Assembly: GCA_007120575.1 (NCBI GenBank)
Contig: SKNJ01000114.1
Location: 1-24,686 of the forward strand
DNA length: 24,686 nucleotides
Origin: Thioalkalivibrio sp.
GTDB lineage: Bacteria; Pseudomonadota; Gammaproteobacteria; Ectothiorhodospirales; Ectothiorhodospiraceae
Reading direction: 5' to 3'
Shown: positions 1 to 7,839 of the stretch, piece by piece
Layout of the letters: every line of letters starts with the position of its first letter
How positions within the stretch are numbered: the stretch's first letter is position 1
Notes under the pieces: generated by a model
What the model saw: the letters and a program-made list of their open reading frames with translations, nothing else
Told to the model about the DNA's origin: nothing
Database searches by the model: none
Made by a program: the position numbers and the translations under genes

Positions 1-102
1 CTCAAATACCAGCCCACGCTGAACTATCTGCAAGCCCAGGTCAACGGGGCGGCATCGCTTGCCAGCGGCACGAAGCGGGGGCCGGGGGCGCGGACACGGT
101 AG
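1..102 (+). CDS. C-terminal end of an unidentified protein (partial)
   Basis: The frame is open from base 1 to a TAG stop at 100-102, giving 33 residues that end in a basic tail (GTKRGPGARTR). Third codon positions are mostly G or C, as expected for a real gene in this genome. The upstream part lies outside the window and 33 residues are too few to assign a family. About 340 bp separate it from the next gene, so it is probably a different transcription unit. Confidence 0.4.
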   Translation, partial: LKYQPTLNYLQAQVNGAASLASGTKRGPGARTR

Positions 103-441
103 GGGGAGCGGCTACCGGCCTGCGTTGACCGGATGTCGCAAACCAAGAAGTCGATAAAGGTCGACGCCCGTCGCACGATTCGCTGCTGGCGACGGCGAGC
201 CGGCAGCATGAGAGAGCGGGGCTTGCGACGTGATCGACGAGTGGGTCCAGGCCGGGTGCCGGCAGCGGCTGCGCTGCCGTTAATCCGACGGCCCGGTCGC
301 GAAGAAATCGAGGCCCTCGTACCCTACTCGTCCCAGTCGACCGGCAGTGAGAATCACCGGAAGGCCTGGGCCAGCGCCCCGAGGCCAGCATCCTCTGCCG
401 GCACGTCCTCATCTGGGGACGCTGGCGCAGCATGAAGATCG
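103..441. other. Intergenic region upstream of the chaperone operon
   Basis: No convincing gene is seen; the short frames here have poor codon bias and no ribosome binding sites. A perfect 8-bp hairpin lies at 260-279. The promoter of the large operon should be here, but I see no convincing -35/-10 pair. A TTGACC at 125-130 lacks a well-spaced -10. I also see no CIRCE-type (HrcA) or HAIR-type (HspR) inverted repeat, so classical heat-shock control is not evident. Confidence 0.6.
260..279. terminator. Perfect 8-bp hairpin, possible terminator or operator
   Basis: CGGCAGCG at 260-267 pairs exactly with CGCTGCCG at 272-279 around the loop GCTG. The bases after it read TTAAT, so there is only a minimal T-rich tract. 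It could terminate the upstream gene, act as an operator ahead of the operon at 442, or be chance in GC-rich DNA. Confidence 0.35.
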
Positions 442-2934
442 GTGCTGGATGGGGGCGTCATGGGCGGGTTCTCTCGTGGGCTTCAAATCGCCCTTGCGGT
501 GGCGGCCGCGGAAGCCGAACACCTCGGCGCGCCGGAGATCGACTCCGAGCACATGGTCCTCGGACTGCTCAAGCTCGAGGATGTGGTCCTCTCCATACCC
601 GGCCCGCCGGCCGGCATGGGTGCCGAGGCCTGGGGCGAGGTGACAGCCGAGGCTGCGGCCTTCGCCGTGACGCTGACATCGGCCTGCGTCGATGCGACCC
701 TCACGCGGCGGACCCTGCGTTGGATCCTTCGCGACGAACGAGCGAGCGCCGGGGCCTTCAGTGGGCACCGGTCTCCTCGTTGCCGGGAAGCCTTCCGGCT
801 GGCCTCAGTCGAGGCGTCCGAGCGAGGAGCGCCAGCAGCGGGGCTCGCTGACCTGCTGCTAGCCGTGCTCACGCAGGGCTCCGCGCCCTTCGACCGTGCC
901 TTGGGCGCGGTGGATACCGATGGCGCCGAACTGCTCCGCGCGCTCGGCGCCGAGGCCGAACGAACGGCCTGCGACGGGGCGCGGCCGACAGCACACGCTG
1001 GTGACGCGCCTGCGGGAGCACTCGACGGCAGCACACCCCCACGGCCTGCGCCCACCCCTACACCGATGCTGGACGCGCTCGGCCGTGACCTGACGGCGCT
1101 CGCCCGCTCCGGACAGCTGCATCCGATCTTCGGACGTGATGAGGAGATGCGGAAGGTCGCCCAGATCCTCACCAAGCGGGACAAGCCGAACGCGATGCTC
1201 ATCGGTGAGGCCGGGGTAGGGAAGACCGCAGTGGCCGAAGGGCTCTCTCAGCAGCTCGTGACACCGGACATCAACCCCTTGCTGGCCGGTCTGCGGATTG
1301 TGGAGATTCCGGTGTCCTCGCTGGTCGCCGGGACAGGCCACCGCGGCGACTTCGAGGCCAGGCTCCAGTCAGTCATCCGCGAAGCGAGCACGGATCGCCG
1401 CGTCGTCCTCTTCATCGACGAGATCCACACGCTCGTCGGAGCTGGTGCCGCCGGGAGCCACGACACCATGGACGCGGCCAACATCCTGAAGTCGTCGTTG
1501 GGGCGTGGCGAGATCCGGGTGATCGGCGCGACTACGACGGAGGAGTACCGCCGGCACATCGAGCGTTCAGCGCCGTTGGCCCGCCGCTTCGAGACGGTCC
1601 TGGTGGACGAGCCGTCACCGGAGACGACCGTTGAGATCGTGCAGCGGATGGCGCCGCGCTTCCGGGAGCACTACGGGATCGGGCTCCCGGACGAGGTCAT
1701 CCGTCGGGCGGTCGAGCTGTCTCAGCGCTACGTGCCGGAGCGTCGGTTCCCGGACAAGGCGATCAGCGTGCTCGACCAGGCCTGCGCCAGTCGCGTGCTC
1801 GCCTCGCTGCACATCCAGGACGCCGCCCAGCCGCGGACCGGCGAACTCGCCCTGGACGACGTCGCGGCGGTGATCTCGGCGATGACCGGAATCGGGGTGC
1901 AGAAGTTGACCGGCGACGAGGCACAGCACCTGCTGCACCTCGAGGCGGTGCTGGGCAAGCGTGTGCTGGGACAGCCCCATGCCCTTCGCTCGGTTGCCGA
2001 CGCGATAAGGGCGGCAAAGAGCAAGGTGGCAGACACGCGCCGGCCCGGACCCGTCGCCTCTTTGCTGTTCGTCGGTGCGACCGGCACCGGCAAGACCGAG
2101 CTGGCGAAGGCCCTAGCCGACGTGCTCTTCCACGACGAGCGGCGGCTGCTGACCTTCGACATGTCGAACTACCAGGAGTCGCACATGGTCTCCGACCTGA
2201 TCGGCTCCCCACCCGGGTACATCGGTTCCCAGCAGGAGGGGAATCTGACTAGGCAGGTGAGGACGCACCCCAGCTCGGTCGTCCTCTTCGACGAGATCGA
2301 GAAGGCCCACCCGTCGATCGTCCAGGTGCTCCTGCCGGTGCTCGACGAAGGCCGGCTGGTCGACAACCACGGGCGCGTCGTCAGCTTCCGCGACGCTGTC
2401 GTGGTCTTCACGTCCAATCTTGGCAGCGACGTTGCCAAGGTCAAGGCCCGCCCGGGCTTCTGGCCACGAGAGGAACCGGGCTCGGACGAATGGCAGACCG
2501 CGGTAGGAGCGTGGCCCGGCTACGAGCAACAGGTGGAGGGCGCGGTCAGCCAACGGCTCGCACCGGAGCTCCGTAGTCGCCTCAAGGACATCATCGTCTT
2601 CTTCCCGCTCGACCGTGCGACTCTGAGGCAGATCGTCGAGCAGCTCGTGGCATCACTCGACCAGCGGATGCGGGATCAGGCGATCCAGGTTCGCTGCACC
2701 CCGGAGGCGATCGAGGCACTGCTCGAGCATGGACACAGTCCCGAGCTCGGAGTTCGGGAGATGAGGAGCACGTTCGAGAAGCTGGTGGAACGGCCGCTCG
2801 CGAAGCTCGTGCTGGGCGGGGAGGCCGTTGCCGGCAGCATCGTCACCATCACATCCGAGGGCGGCTCTATCTCGATGGCTGGCGCCATCGAGGATGCGAC
2901 GCAACTCGTCCCGGATCTGGCGGGATCGGAGTGA
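442..2934 (+). CDS. ClpA/ClpB-like two-AAA+ unfoldase without middle domain
   Basis: An 830-residue Hsp100-type ATPase expected to thread proteins through a hexameric pore. Two Clp_N repeats lie at about 10-50 and 114-168, followed by a Pro/Ala linker. AAA1 has Walker A GEAGVGKT (255-262), Walker B VVLFIDE (321-327) and an RRF arginine-finger motif near 382. AAA2 has Walker A GATGTGKT (545-552), pore motif GYIG (592-595), Walker B VVLFDE (613-618) and a GVR sensor 2 near 770. The coiled-coil middle domain of ClpB/ClpC is absent; only about 20 residues separate the AAA1 small-domain helices. The AAA1 pore loop reads GTGHRGDFE, where ClpB/ClpC usually have a tyrosine (KYRGEFE). No clear [LIV]-G-[FL] ClpP-docking loop is visible, though a PGF occurs at 681-683, so partnership with ClpP is doubtful. 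The frame opens with GTG at 442; ATG at 460, just after a GGGGG, is an equally good start. First gene of the operon. Confidence 0.9.
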   Translation: MLDGGVMGGFSRGLQIALAVAAAEAEHLGAPEIDSEHMVLGLLKLEDVVLSIPGPPAGMGAEAWGEVTAEAAAFAVTLTSACVDATLTRRTLRWILRDERASAGAFSGHRSPRCREAFRLASVEASERGAPAAGLADLLLAVLTQGSAPFDRALGAVDTDGAELLRALGAEAERTACDGARPTAHAGDAPAGALDGSTPPRPAPTPTPMLDALGRDLTALARSGQLHPIFGRDEEMRKVAQILTKRDKPNAMLIGEAGVGKTAVAEGLSQQLVTPDINPLLAGLRIVEIPVSSLVAGTGHRGDFEARLQSVIREASTDRRVVLFIDEIHTLVGAGAAGSHDTMDAANILKSSLGRGEIRVIGATTTEEYRRHIERSAPLARRFETVLVDEPSPETTVEIVQRMAPRFREHYGIGLPDEVIRRAVELSQRYVPERRFPDKAISVLDQACASRVLASLHIQDAAQPRTGELALDDVAAVISAMTGIGVQKLTGDEAQHLLHLEAVLGKRVLGQPHALRSVADAIRAAKSKVADTRRPGPVASLLFVGATGTGKTELAKALADVLFHDERRLLTFDMSNYQESHMVSDLIGSPPGYIGSQQEGNLTRQVRTHPSSVVLFDEIEKAHPSIVQVLLPVLDEGRLVDNHGRVVSFRDAVVVFTSNLGSDVAKVKARPGFWPREEPGSDEWQTAVGAWPGYEQQVEGAVSQRLAPELRSRLKDIIVFFPLDRATLRQIVEQLVASLDQRMRDQAIQVRCTPEAIEALLEHGHSPELGVREMRSTFEKLVERPLAKLVLGGEAVAGSIVTITSEGGSISMAGAIEDATQLVPDLAGSE

Positions 2935-5135
2935 CCGTGTCGGCCCTTTCCGAGGTGCATGCCGGGGGTGGGGCGGAGCACCCCAGATCCCGGACGATGG
3001 TCGTGCTGCACGTCCGCCGTATCGAGCAGGGCGCCGCGGTGCCGTCGCGGTTCGTCTACGAGTGGAGAGTTAGGCCCGAGGACAGCATCGCCCCTCTCCA
3101 GCAGGACTTCTCCGTCGAGATCACGGATGCGGTCGTCGAGGCGCTGTGCTCCCGGATGGGCGCCATCGTCGAGAGCTCGCTGGTTCCCGGACCGAGCGGA
3201 ACGGCCGATCACCTGGCGGAGTTGCGCGTCCCCGGCACCCTGCTGTTCCGAACACTGTTCCCGCGGTTCGAGCGGTACATCGCGGACCTCGCCGACCTTC
3301 TGGCCGCGAGCCGCGAGCCCCTGCTGGTGTGCACCAACGAGTCGCTGGTGCCTTGGGAACTGCTGCACGACGGCGAGGACTTCCTCGGCCTCACTCGCGA
3401 GGTGGGCCGCCAGTACGTCGTGGGCACGCGCTTCGCGGCCGGACGGCCCTGGGGGGCCGTCCGCCGGGCGCTCCTCGTGGCCGACCCCACGGGCGACCTA
3501 CCCGAAGCCGCTGAGGAGGCACGACACCTGGCGCGTTGGCTCGAGTCGCACGGCGTGTCCTGCACGACGCTCGCGGGGTCCGCGGCAGACCTCGTCCGGG
3601 TGCTGGCCGAGCTCGCCGACGGCGGCTACGAACTCTTCCATTACTCGGGGCATGCCGCCGTCCGCGAGCGATCAGGGGAGGCCGCGCTGGTCCTCGCGGG
3701 CCAGCCACTCGACGTCCGCACGATCCGCTCGGTCTGCAGTTCGGGCGCCCCACCGGTCGTGTTCCTGAACGCATGCGCGTCGGCTGCTCGCCTGTCCAAC
3801 CTCTGCGCAGCGTTCATGACCACCGGTTCCCAGGTCGCCGTCGGAACGCAGTACCGGGTGTCCGAGCAAGTTGCGCGCAGGTTCGCCGAGCGGTTCTACG
3901 CCCTCCTCACCGAGGGTGCACCGGCGGGAGAGGCGGTCCGGGATGCCCGGCGGCTCGTCAGTACGGGCACCGACGCGGCCTGGGCGGCGTTCGTGTTCTT
4001 CGGTGACCCCACGGTGCAGATCCGCCCTGAAGGTGGCGCAATCGTCCCGCCGGACGCGACCCGGCGAGCGCCCGCGGGCGACAGCCGGACGGCTGCCCCG
4101 AGCTCCGCCGCCAGCGGGGAGGCGGCCGCCCACGCGCCTGGACCGCCTGCCACCCCCGAACACGCGGCTACGGTATCGGTGGAGAGCCCCGTCGAGCGCC
4201 GGCCACGTCTCGCCGCGGAGACCGCGGCACTGCTCGAGCGAGTCGCTGCTGCTGCTGCGTCACGGGGAGGCCTGACCTCGCTCGATCTCCTTGTCGGCCT
4301 GCTGGCCGTAGACACGCCGCTGCGCCGGCTGTGCGAGCAGCACAGCGTCGAGCCCGACGGCTTGCGGCGCCACGCCCAGGAGATCCTCGAGGCAACACCT
4401 GCCGCATCGAACGCCGATCTGCGCGTGTCGCGAACCGTTACCGCCGCCCTCGGGTCCCTGCGAGCTTCGGGTCACGACCCGCGGACGATCGACGACCTGT
4501 GCCGGGCCTTCGCCGACATCGGCGGCGGGGGCGCCGGCCGCCTCCTCGCCACCGCAGGCGTGCCGTTGGAGCGGCTCGGCACCGGCACGGTGCGGGTCCC
4601 GTTGACCGAGAACGTCCCCGTGTCGCTGTTCGGCGCTGACGGTCGCCTGCTGTCCGCACACCTCGACCCGGTCGCGGAGGCGGCGCTGTACCACGCCCGG
4701 AAGCTCGTACAAGATCGCGGGGGGGTGATCGGCACGGGGGCGCTGCTCGCCGGGTTCGGGTGCGCCGGTAGCACGCGCCTGCGCAGCGCCCTGCTCGAAC
4801 AGCATGATGCCGGCGAGGCCGCAGTTTCCCGCCTGTTCGGACCGACGGCCCCGGCTCCCGCTGAGCCGCTGACCGAGCAGGACGTCTCGCCTCGCGTTCG
4901 TACCGCGCTCGACAGGGCGCTGCGGCGTGCCCGCGTCGACGAAGCACCACTCGTGAGCGATGCCGCAGTGCTCTGCGCGCTGCTCCGAGACCGTGAGGCG
5001 TCCGCCCGCGCACTGGTTGCGACGCTGGGCGTCGACGTCGCACGTCTCACGGATCGCCTGCGTCTCGTCGACCCAGAACTGCCTCCGGGTGACGCCACCT
5101 GCGCCCCGACCGGCGCCGGGAAGGAGGTCGGTTGA
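2931..5135 (+). CDS. CHAT-domain caspase-like peptidase fused to Clp_N repeats
   Basis: A 734-residue protein in two halves. Residues ~100-365 form a CHAT domain (caspase-like fold): PWELL at 141-145, the catalytic His in HYSGHA (H241), the catalytic Cys in FLNACAS (C282), and the typical closing motif AFVFFGDP near 353-360. Both members of the His/Cys dyad are present, so it is predicted to be an active cysteine peptidase. A Pro/Ala/Ser-rich linker (~370-420) leads to four helical repeats (about 425-485, 495-550, 575-635 and 650-712) resembling the Clp/Hsp100 N-domain repeat, which normally binds adaptors or substrates. The GTG start overlaps the TGA of the upstream ATPase (GTGA), indicating translational coupling. 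The CHAT call is firm; the Clp_N call rests on pattern and hydrophobic spacing. I infer that the Clp_N half recruits the peptidase to the same clients or adaptors as the operon's ATPases. Confidence 0.87.
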   Translation: MTVSALSEVHAGGGAEHPRSRTMVVLHVRRIEQGAAVPSRFVYEWRVRPEDSIAPLQQDFSVEITDAVVEALCSRMGAIVESSLVPGPSGTADHLAELRVPGTLLFRTLFPRFERYIADLADLLAASREPLLVCTNESLVPWELLHDGEDFLGLTREVGRQYVVGTRFAAGRPWGAVRRALLVADPTGDLPEAAEEARHLARWLESHGVSCTTLAGSAADLVRVLAELADGGYELFHYSGHAAVRERSGEAALVLAGQPLDVRTIRSVCSSGAPPVVFLNACASAARLSNLCAAFMTTGSQVAVGTQYRVSEQVARRFAERFYALLTEGAPAGEAVRDARRLVSTGTDAAWAAFVFFGDPTVQIRPEGGAIVPPDATRRAPAGDSRTAAPSSAASGEAAAHAPGPPATPEHAATVSVESPVERRPRLAAETAALLERVAAAAASRGGLTSLDLLVGLLAVDTPLRRLCEQHSVEPDGLRRHAQEILEATPAASNADLRVSRTVTAALGSLRASGHDPRTIDDLCRAFADIGGGGAGRLLATAGVPLERLGTGTVRVPLTENVPVSLFGADGRLLSAHLDPVAEAALYHARKLVQDRGGVIGTGALLAGFGCAGSTRLRSALLEQHDAGEAAVSRLFGPTAPAPAEPLTEQDVSPRVRTALDRALRRARVDEAPLVSDAAVLCALLRDREASARALVATLGVDVARLTDRLRLVDPELPPGDATCAPTGAGKEVG
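5121..5127 (+). promoter_or_regulatory. Strong ribosome binding site fixing the 5137 start
   Basis: AAGGAGG lies inside the last codons of the CHAT gene, 9 bases before ATG 5137. The downstream reading frame is open as far back as 4960. This site, and the fact that the earlier frame overlaps the CHAT gene, argue for 5137 as the start. Confidence 0.8.
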
Positions 5136-5136
5136 G

Positions 5137-7836
5137 ATGGTTGGAGGGGCGTCGGTCCTGTCGCTTTCCCTTGCTGCTGCTGTCCAAGGCAGATCGACCT
5201 CGTGGTTGGCGCACAGGGTGGACGGCTTCGTCGAGCTCGCGACAGCCTGCGCCACCTCGCCCTGGGTATGGGTGTACCTCCTGGGGGCCCTTCTCAGCGG
5301 GTGGGTCGCAGCGCGCCGTCCTGCCGGCGGTGTTGCGGTCGTCGGACTGATCGTCGTCGCCGTGTTCCTCTTGGGTCCGCAGTCGCCGGTCTTCCCCTGG
5401 GTCGGCCTCACCTTCGGGGGCCTGCTCACGTCCAACCCCGCAGCGAGCGCCGAGGTCGCGCTTAACAGCCTCGCCGCGCAGCTAGGGGACCTCGCACAGG
5501 CGACCTACGCCCTGGGTTTCCTCTTTGCCCTCCCGTGTCTGCTAGCACTGACCGCTCACCTCCGCGGTCGGAGGTTCGCCATGGCGATCGGCCTGGGTGA
5601 GGACCCGAGCCCGATCCAGATCCTCCTGGAGGAGCAGTCCCCCTCATCGCGAACGACCGCCGGGCGCGTACCCATGGGGGCCACGAAGACCAAGCTCACT
5701 GCCGGGTCCCGCCGGATCCTGCGCATATCTGCCGTGGCCACGCTGTTGACCACGGCCTTGGTATGGCTCGGAGCCAGCACGGTCTGGCTGGCACTCACTC
5801 GTGGCGACGTCGCGCGGATCGTGGGCGACGTGAGATTCGGCGCCATCGCCGACCCCGGCCGTGCAGCGCTGCTCGGCGGTTGGTACCAAGATGCCTTCTG
5901 GGCAGCACCAGCGCTGGGTCTCGCCGCCGCCGTGTACTTCGGCGCACGGGTTCGGGTCCGTCCCGACCGACCGTGGTGGGTCGAGGTCATCGCCAGAGCA
6001 TCGTCCGCGTACGTGGTTGTCGGGTCGGTGGCGGTGGTGGCGCTGCTCGTCACCCCTTCGGGGGTGTTGCTCTTCCTGACAGGATTCACCCTCGCCGCTG
6101 CCACCCTGACGCCGGTCGGCCTGTGGCCCATCCGGGATCGGACGAGCAGGACGATGCCGGAACAGGCGAAGACGAAGACGAAGAAGCAGAGGGAGAGAGA
6201 TCGGGCACGGAAGCCGACGCAGCCGACGAGGGAGACGAAGAAGAGGAGAAAGGGGCCCGTCGCGCCTCCGCCCCCTCCGCAACCTGATCGCGTGGAAACC
6301 CTGAGGAAGGCACTCGGGGAGGCGGATGCCGAGAGCGCGGCCGGCCGGCCCGCCGCCGCCAGCAACCTGCGCTTCGCAGCCTGCCACCGCTTCCTCGCCG
6401 ATGCGAGGAGGGAGCACGTGCGGCGTGTCGACGACCTGCTCCGTGCGACAATCCTGCTCGTTGCCACCGAGCTGCCCGACGCCGGACTGGAGCTGCTCAC
6501 CAGCTGGCACCGGCACGCCGCTGTCACCGGCGACCGTTCGTTCGTGCTGGCGGTCCTGCGGCTCTACGTGCAACGAGGCGACCTGGTCAAGGGCTGCGAG
6601 CAGTGGTGTGCCCTGCTCGTCCCGATGCTGCCGGACGGACGCCCGGATCCGAGGGCAGCCGGTCCGGCGCTCGAGGCGATGAACACGTTCCGGGACGCCT
6701 TACGCCGCCTGCCCCCGGGAGCCCTGCCCGAGCGCCACGCTGCCGAGGCGGGCCGCCGGCTCCTGGCGTGGCTGCACCGCCGCGTCTCTGTGAACCGGCG
6801 CGCGGCCACCCACGACGACGAGGCGGTCTGCGTCGAGACCATCGGCCTGTTGCCCGTCGGTGGACGGCGCCTCGACCGTGGCGACGTCTACTGCGCGCTC
6901 GGCGACCTCGCGAAGCGCGACGGCGCCGATGACGAGGCGGTCTCCCGCTGGCGATTCGCCGTGGCCGAGGGATCGCAGCACGCTCGCGGCAGACTGGCCG
7001 ACGTGCTCGCCGCGCAGGCGCACCGCCGACTGACGGTCGATGACCTCGATGCCGCCCACGACCTGTTCGCGGAAGCCCACGACCTCGACCCCCTCCCGGC
7101 CTTCCGCATCGGGCAGCTCGCAACGGAGGTTCTCGGGGGGAGTGGAACGCCGGCGGTCCTGCGCCACCTCGACGCCGCCGTCGATGAGGGTGTCGACGCT
7201 GCCCAGTTGGCGTTCTGGCGCGCGATGATCCACCTGCGCGAGGGCCGCCACAATGCTGCGGAGAGCGAGCTGCTCCTGGTCGCGGAACCTCCGCCATCCG
7301 TCGCCCCGTTGCCCGACCTCACGGAGCGGCAGCAGCATGTGCTGCGCCTCCTGGTCGACGGAGCTGACCGCCAGGCGATCGCCGACCGGCTCGGCATCAA
7401 GCCGGCCACGGTTTCGGGCCACCTGACGCGCATCCGGGAGGCGTTCGGCGTGGACAGCGACGCCGACGTCGTCGCCCGTGTTTCGGAGGGGGAGCCCAGC
7501 CTGGTCGCGCTGAGCCTCGAAGCCAGGATGCTGCTCGCCGCGGTCCGGGAGGATGACCGTGGCCTGGTTGACGTCGCCCGAGAGGTGTTCGACGCCCACG
7601 GATCTGCCTGGCTCGATCACGCTCCGCTCGACCCCTGGCCGATGGTCGCGGCTGCCGCCCGCACCGACCCCGAACTGTTCGTCGCACTGGTCGAGTCGGC
7701 GGATCCGAGCCTGCTCCCCGCGTGGGCGCAGCTCGTCGGGGCGCACCTGGTGCTGAGACGCCTCGTGGACGGAGCCTTGGGCCAGGAGATGCAGGACGGC
7801 CTGACTCGTGTGGACGAGCTGCTGCAGGAGGCGTGA
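5137..7836 (+). CDS. Multi-pass membrane protein with helical repeats and LuxR-type HTH
   Basis: An 899-residue protein of unusual design. Residues 1-335 are strongly hydrophobic, with likely membrane helices near 43-59, 65-82, 122-141, 196-220, 252-270, 291-309 and 310-330. Residues ~342-385 are a Lys/Arg-rich linker ending in a proline run, expected on the cytoplasmic side. From ~386 to the end it is Ala/Leu-rich and helical, TPR- or LuxR-regulator-like. Embedded near 726-782 is a LuxR/GerE-type helix-turn-helix: LTERQQHVLRLL, then QAIADRLGIKPATVSGHL. About 115 further residues follow, so the HTH is not terminal as in most LuxR regulators. The start follows the CHAT stop by one base. I infer a membrane-tethered sensor/regulator; whether it binds DNA is unknown, since the HTH could also act in protein contacts. 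No family is recognised for the whole protein. Confidence 0.8.
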   Translation: MVGGASVLSLSLAAAVQGRSTSWLAHRVDGFVELATACATSPWVWVYLLGALLSGWVAARRPAGGVAVVGLIVVAVFLLGPQSPVFPWVGLTFGGLLTSNPAASAEVALNSLAAQLGDLAQATYALGFLFALPCLLALTAHLRGRRFAMAIGLGEDPSPIQILLEEQSPSSRTTAGRVPMGATKTKLTAGSRRILRISAVATLLTTALVWLGASTVWLALTRGDVARIVGDVRFGAIADPGRAALLGGWYQDAFWAAPALGLAAAVYFGARVRVRPDRPWWVEVIARASSAYVVVGSVAVVALLVTPSGVLLFLTGFTLAAATLTPVGLWPIRDRTSRTMPEQAKTKTKKQRERDRARKPTQPTRETKKRRKGPVAPPPPPQPDRVETLRKALGEADAESAAGRPAAASNLRFAACHRFLADARREHVRRVDDLLRATILLVATELPDAGLELLTSWHRHAAVTGDRSFVLAVLRLYVQRGDLVKGCEQWCALLVPMLPDGRPDPRAAGPALEAMNTFRDALRRLPPGALPERHAAEAGRRLLAWLHRRVSVNRRAATHDDEAVCVETIGLLPVGGRRLDRGDVYCALGDLAKRDGADDEAVSRWRFAVAEGSQHARGRLADVLAAQAHRRLTVDDLDAAHDLFAEAHDLDPLPAFRIGQLATEVLGGSGTPAVLRHLDAAVDEGVDAAQLAFWRAMIHLREGRHNAAESELLLVAEPPPSVAPLPDLTERQQHVLRLLVDGADRQAIADRLGIKPATVSGHLTRIREAFGVDSDADVVARVSEGEPSLVALSLEARMLLAAVREDDRGLVDVAREVFDAHGSAWLDHAPLDPWPMVAAAARTDPELFVALVESADPSLLPAWAQLVGAHLVLRRLVDGALGQEMQDGLTRVDELLQEA
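7826..7831 (+). promoter_or_regulatory. Ribosome binding site for the single-AAA ATPase
   Basis: AGGAGG within the 3' end of the membrane-protein gene, 8 bases before GTG 7840. It supports a GTG start only three bases after the preceding stop codon. Confidence 0.75.
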
Positions 7837-7839
7837 GAC

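Noticed and set aside
125..158. TTGACC followed by GATAAA as a possible promoter
   Set aside because: The spacing is about 22 bases, too long for a sigma-70-type promoter.
133..435. 100-codon plus-strand open frame before the operon
   Set aside because: Arg/Ala/Ser-rich translation with no motif, no ribosome site and codon bias unlike the true genes; overlapping frames on the other strand are equally long.
103..441. CIRCE or HAIR heat-shock operators expected near chaperone genes
   Set aside because: Neither consensus inverted repeat is visible here or just before the Hsp70 gene at 13530.
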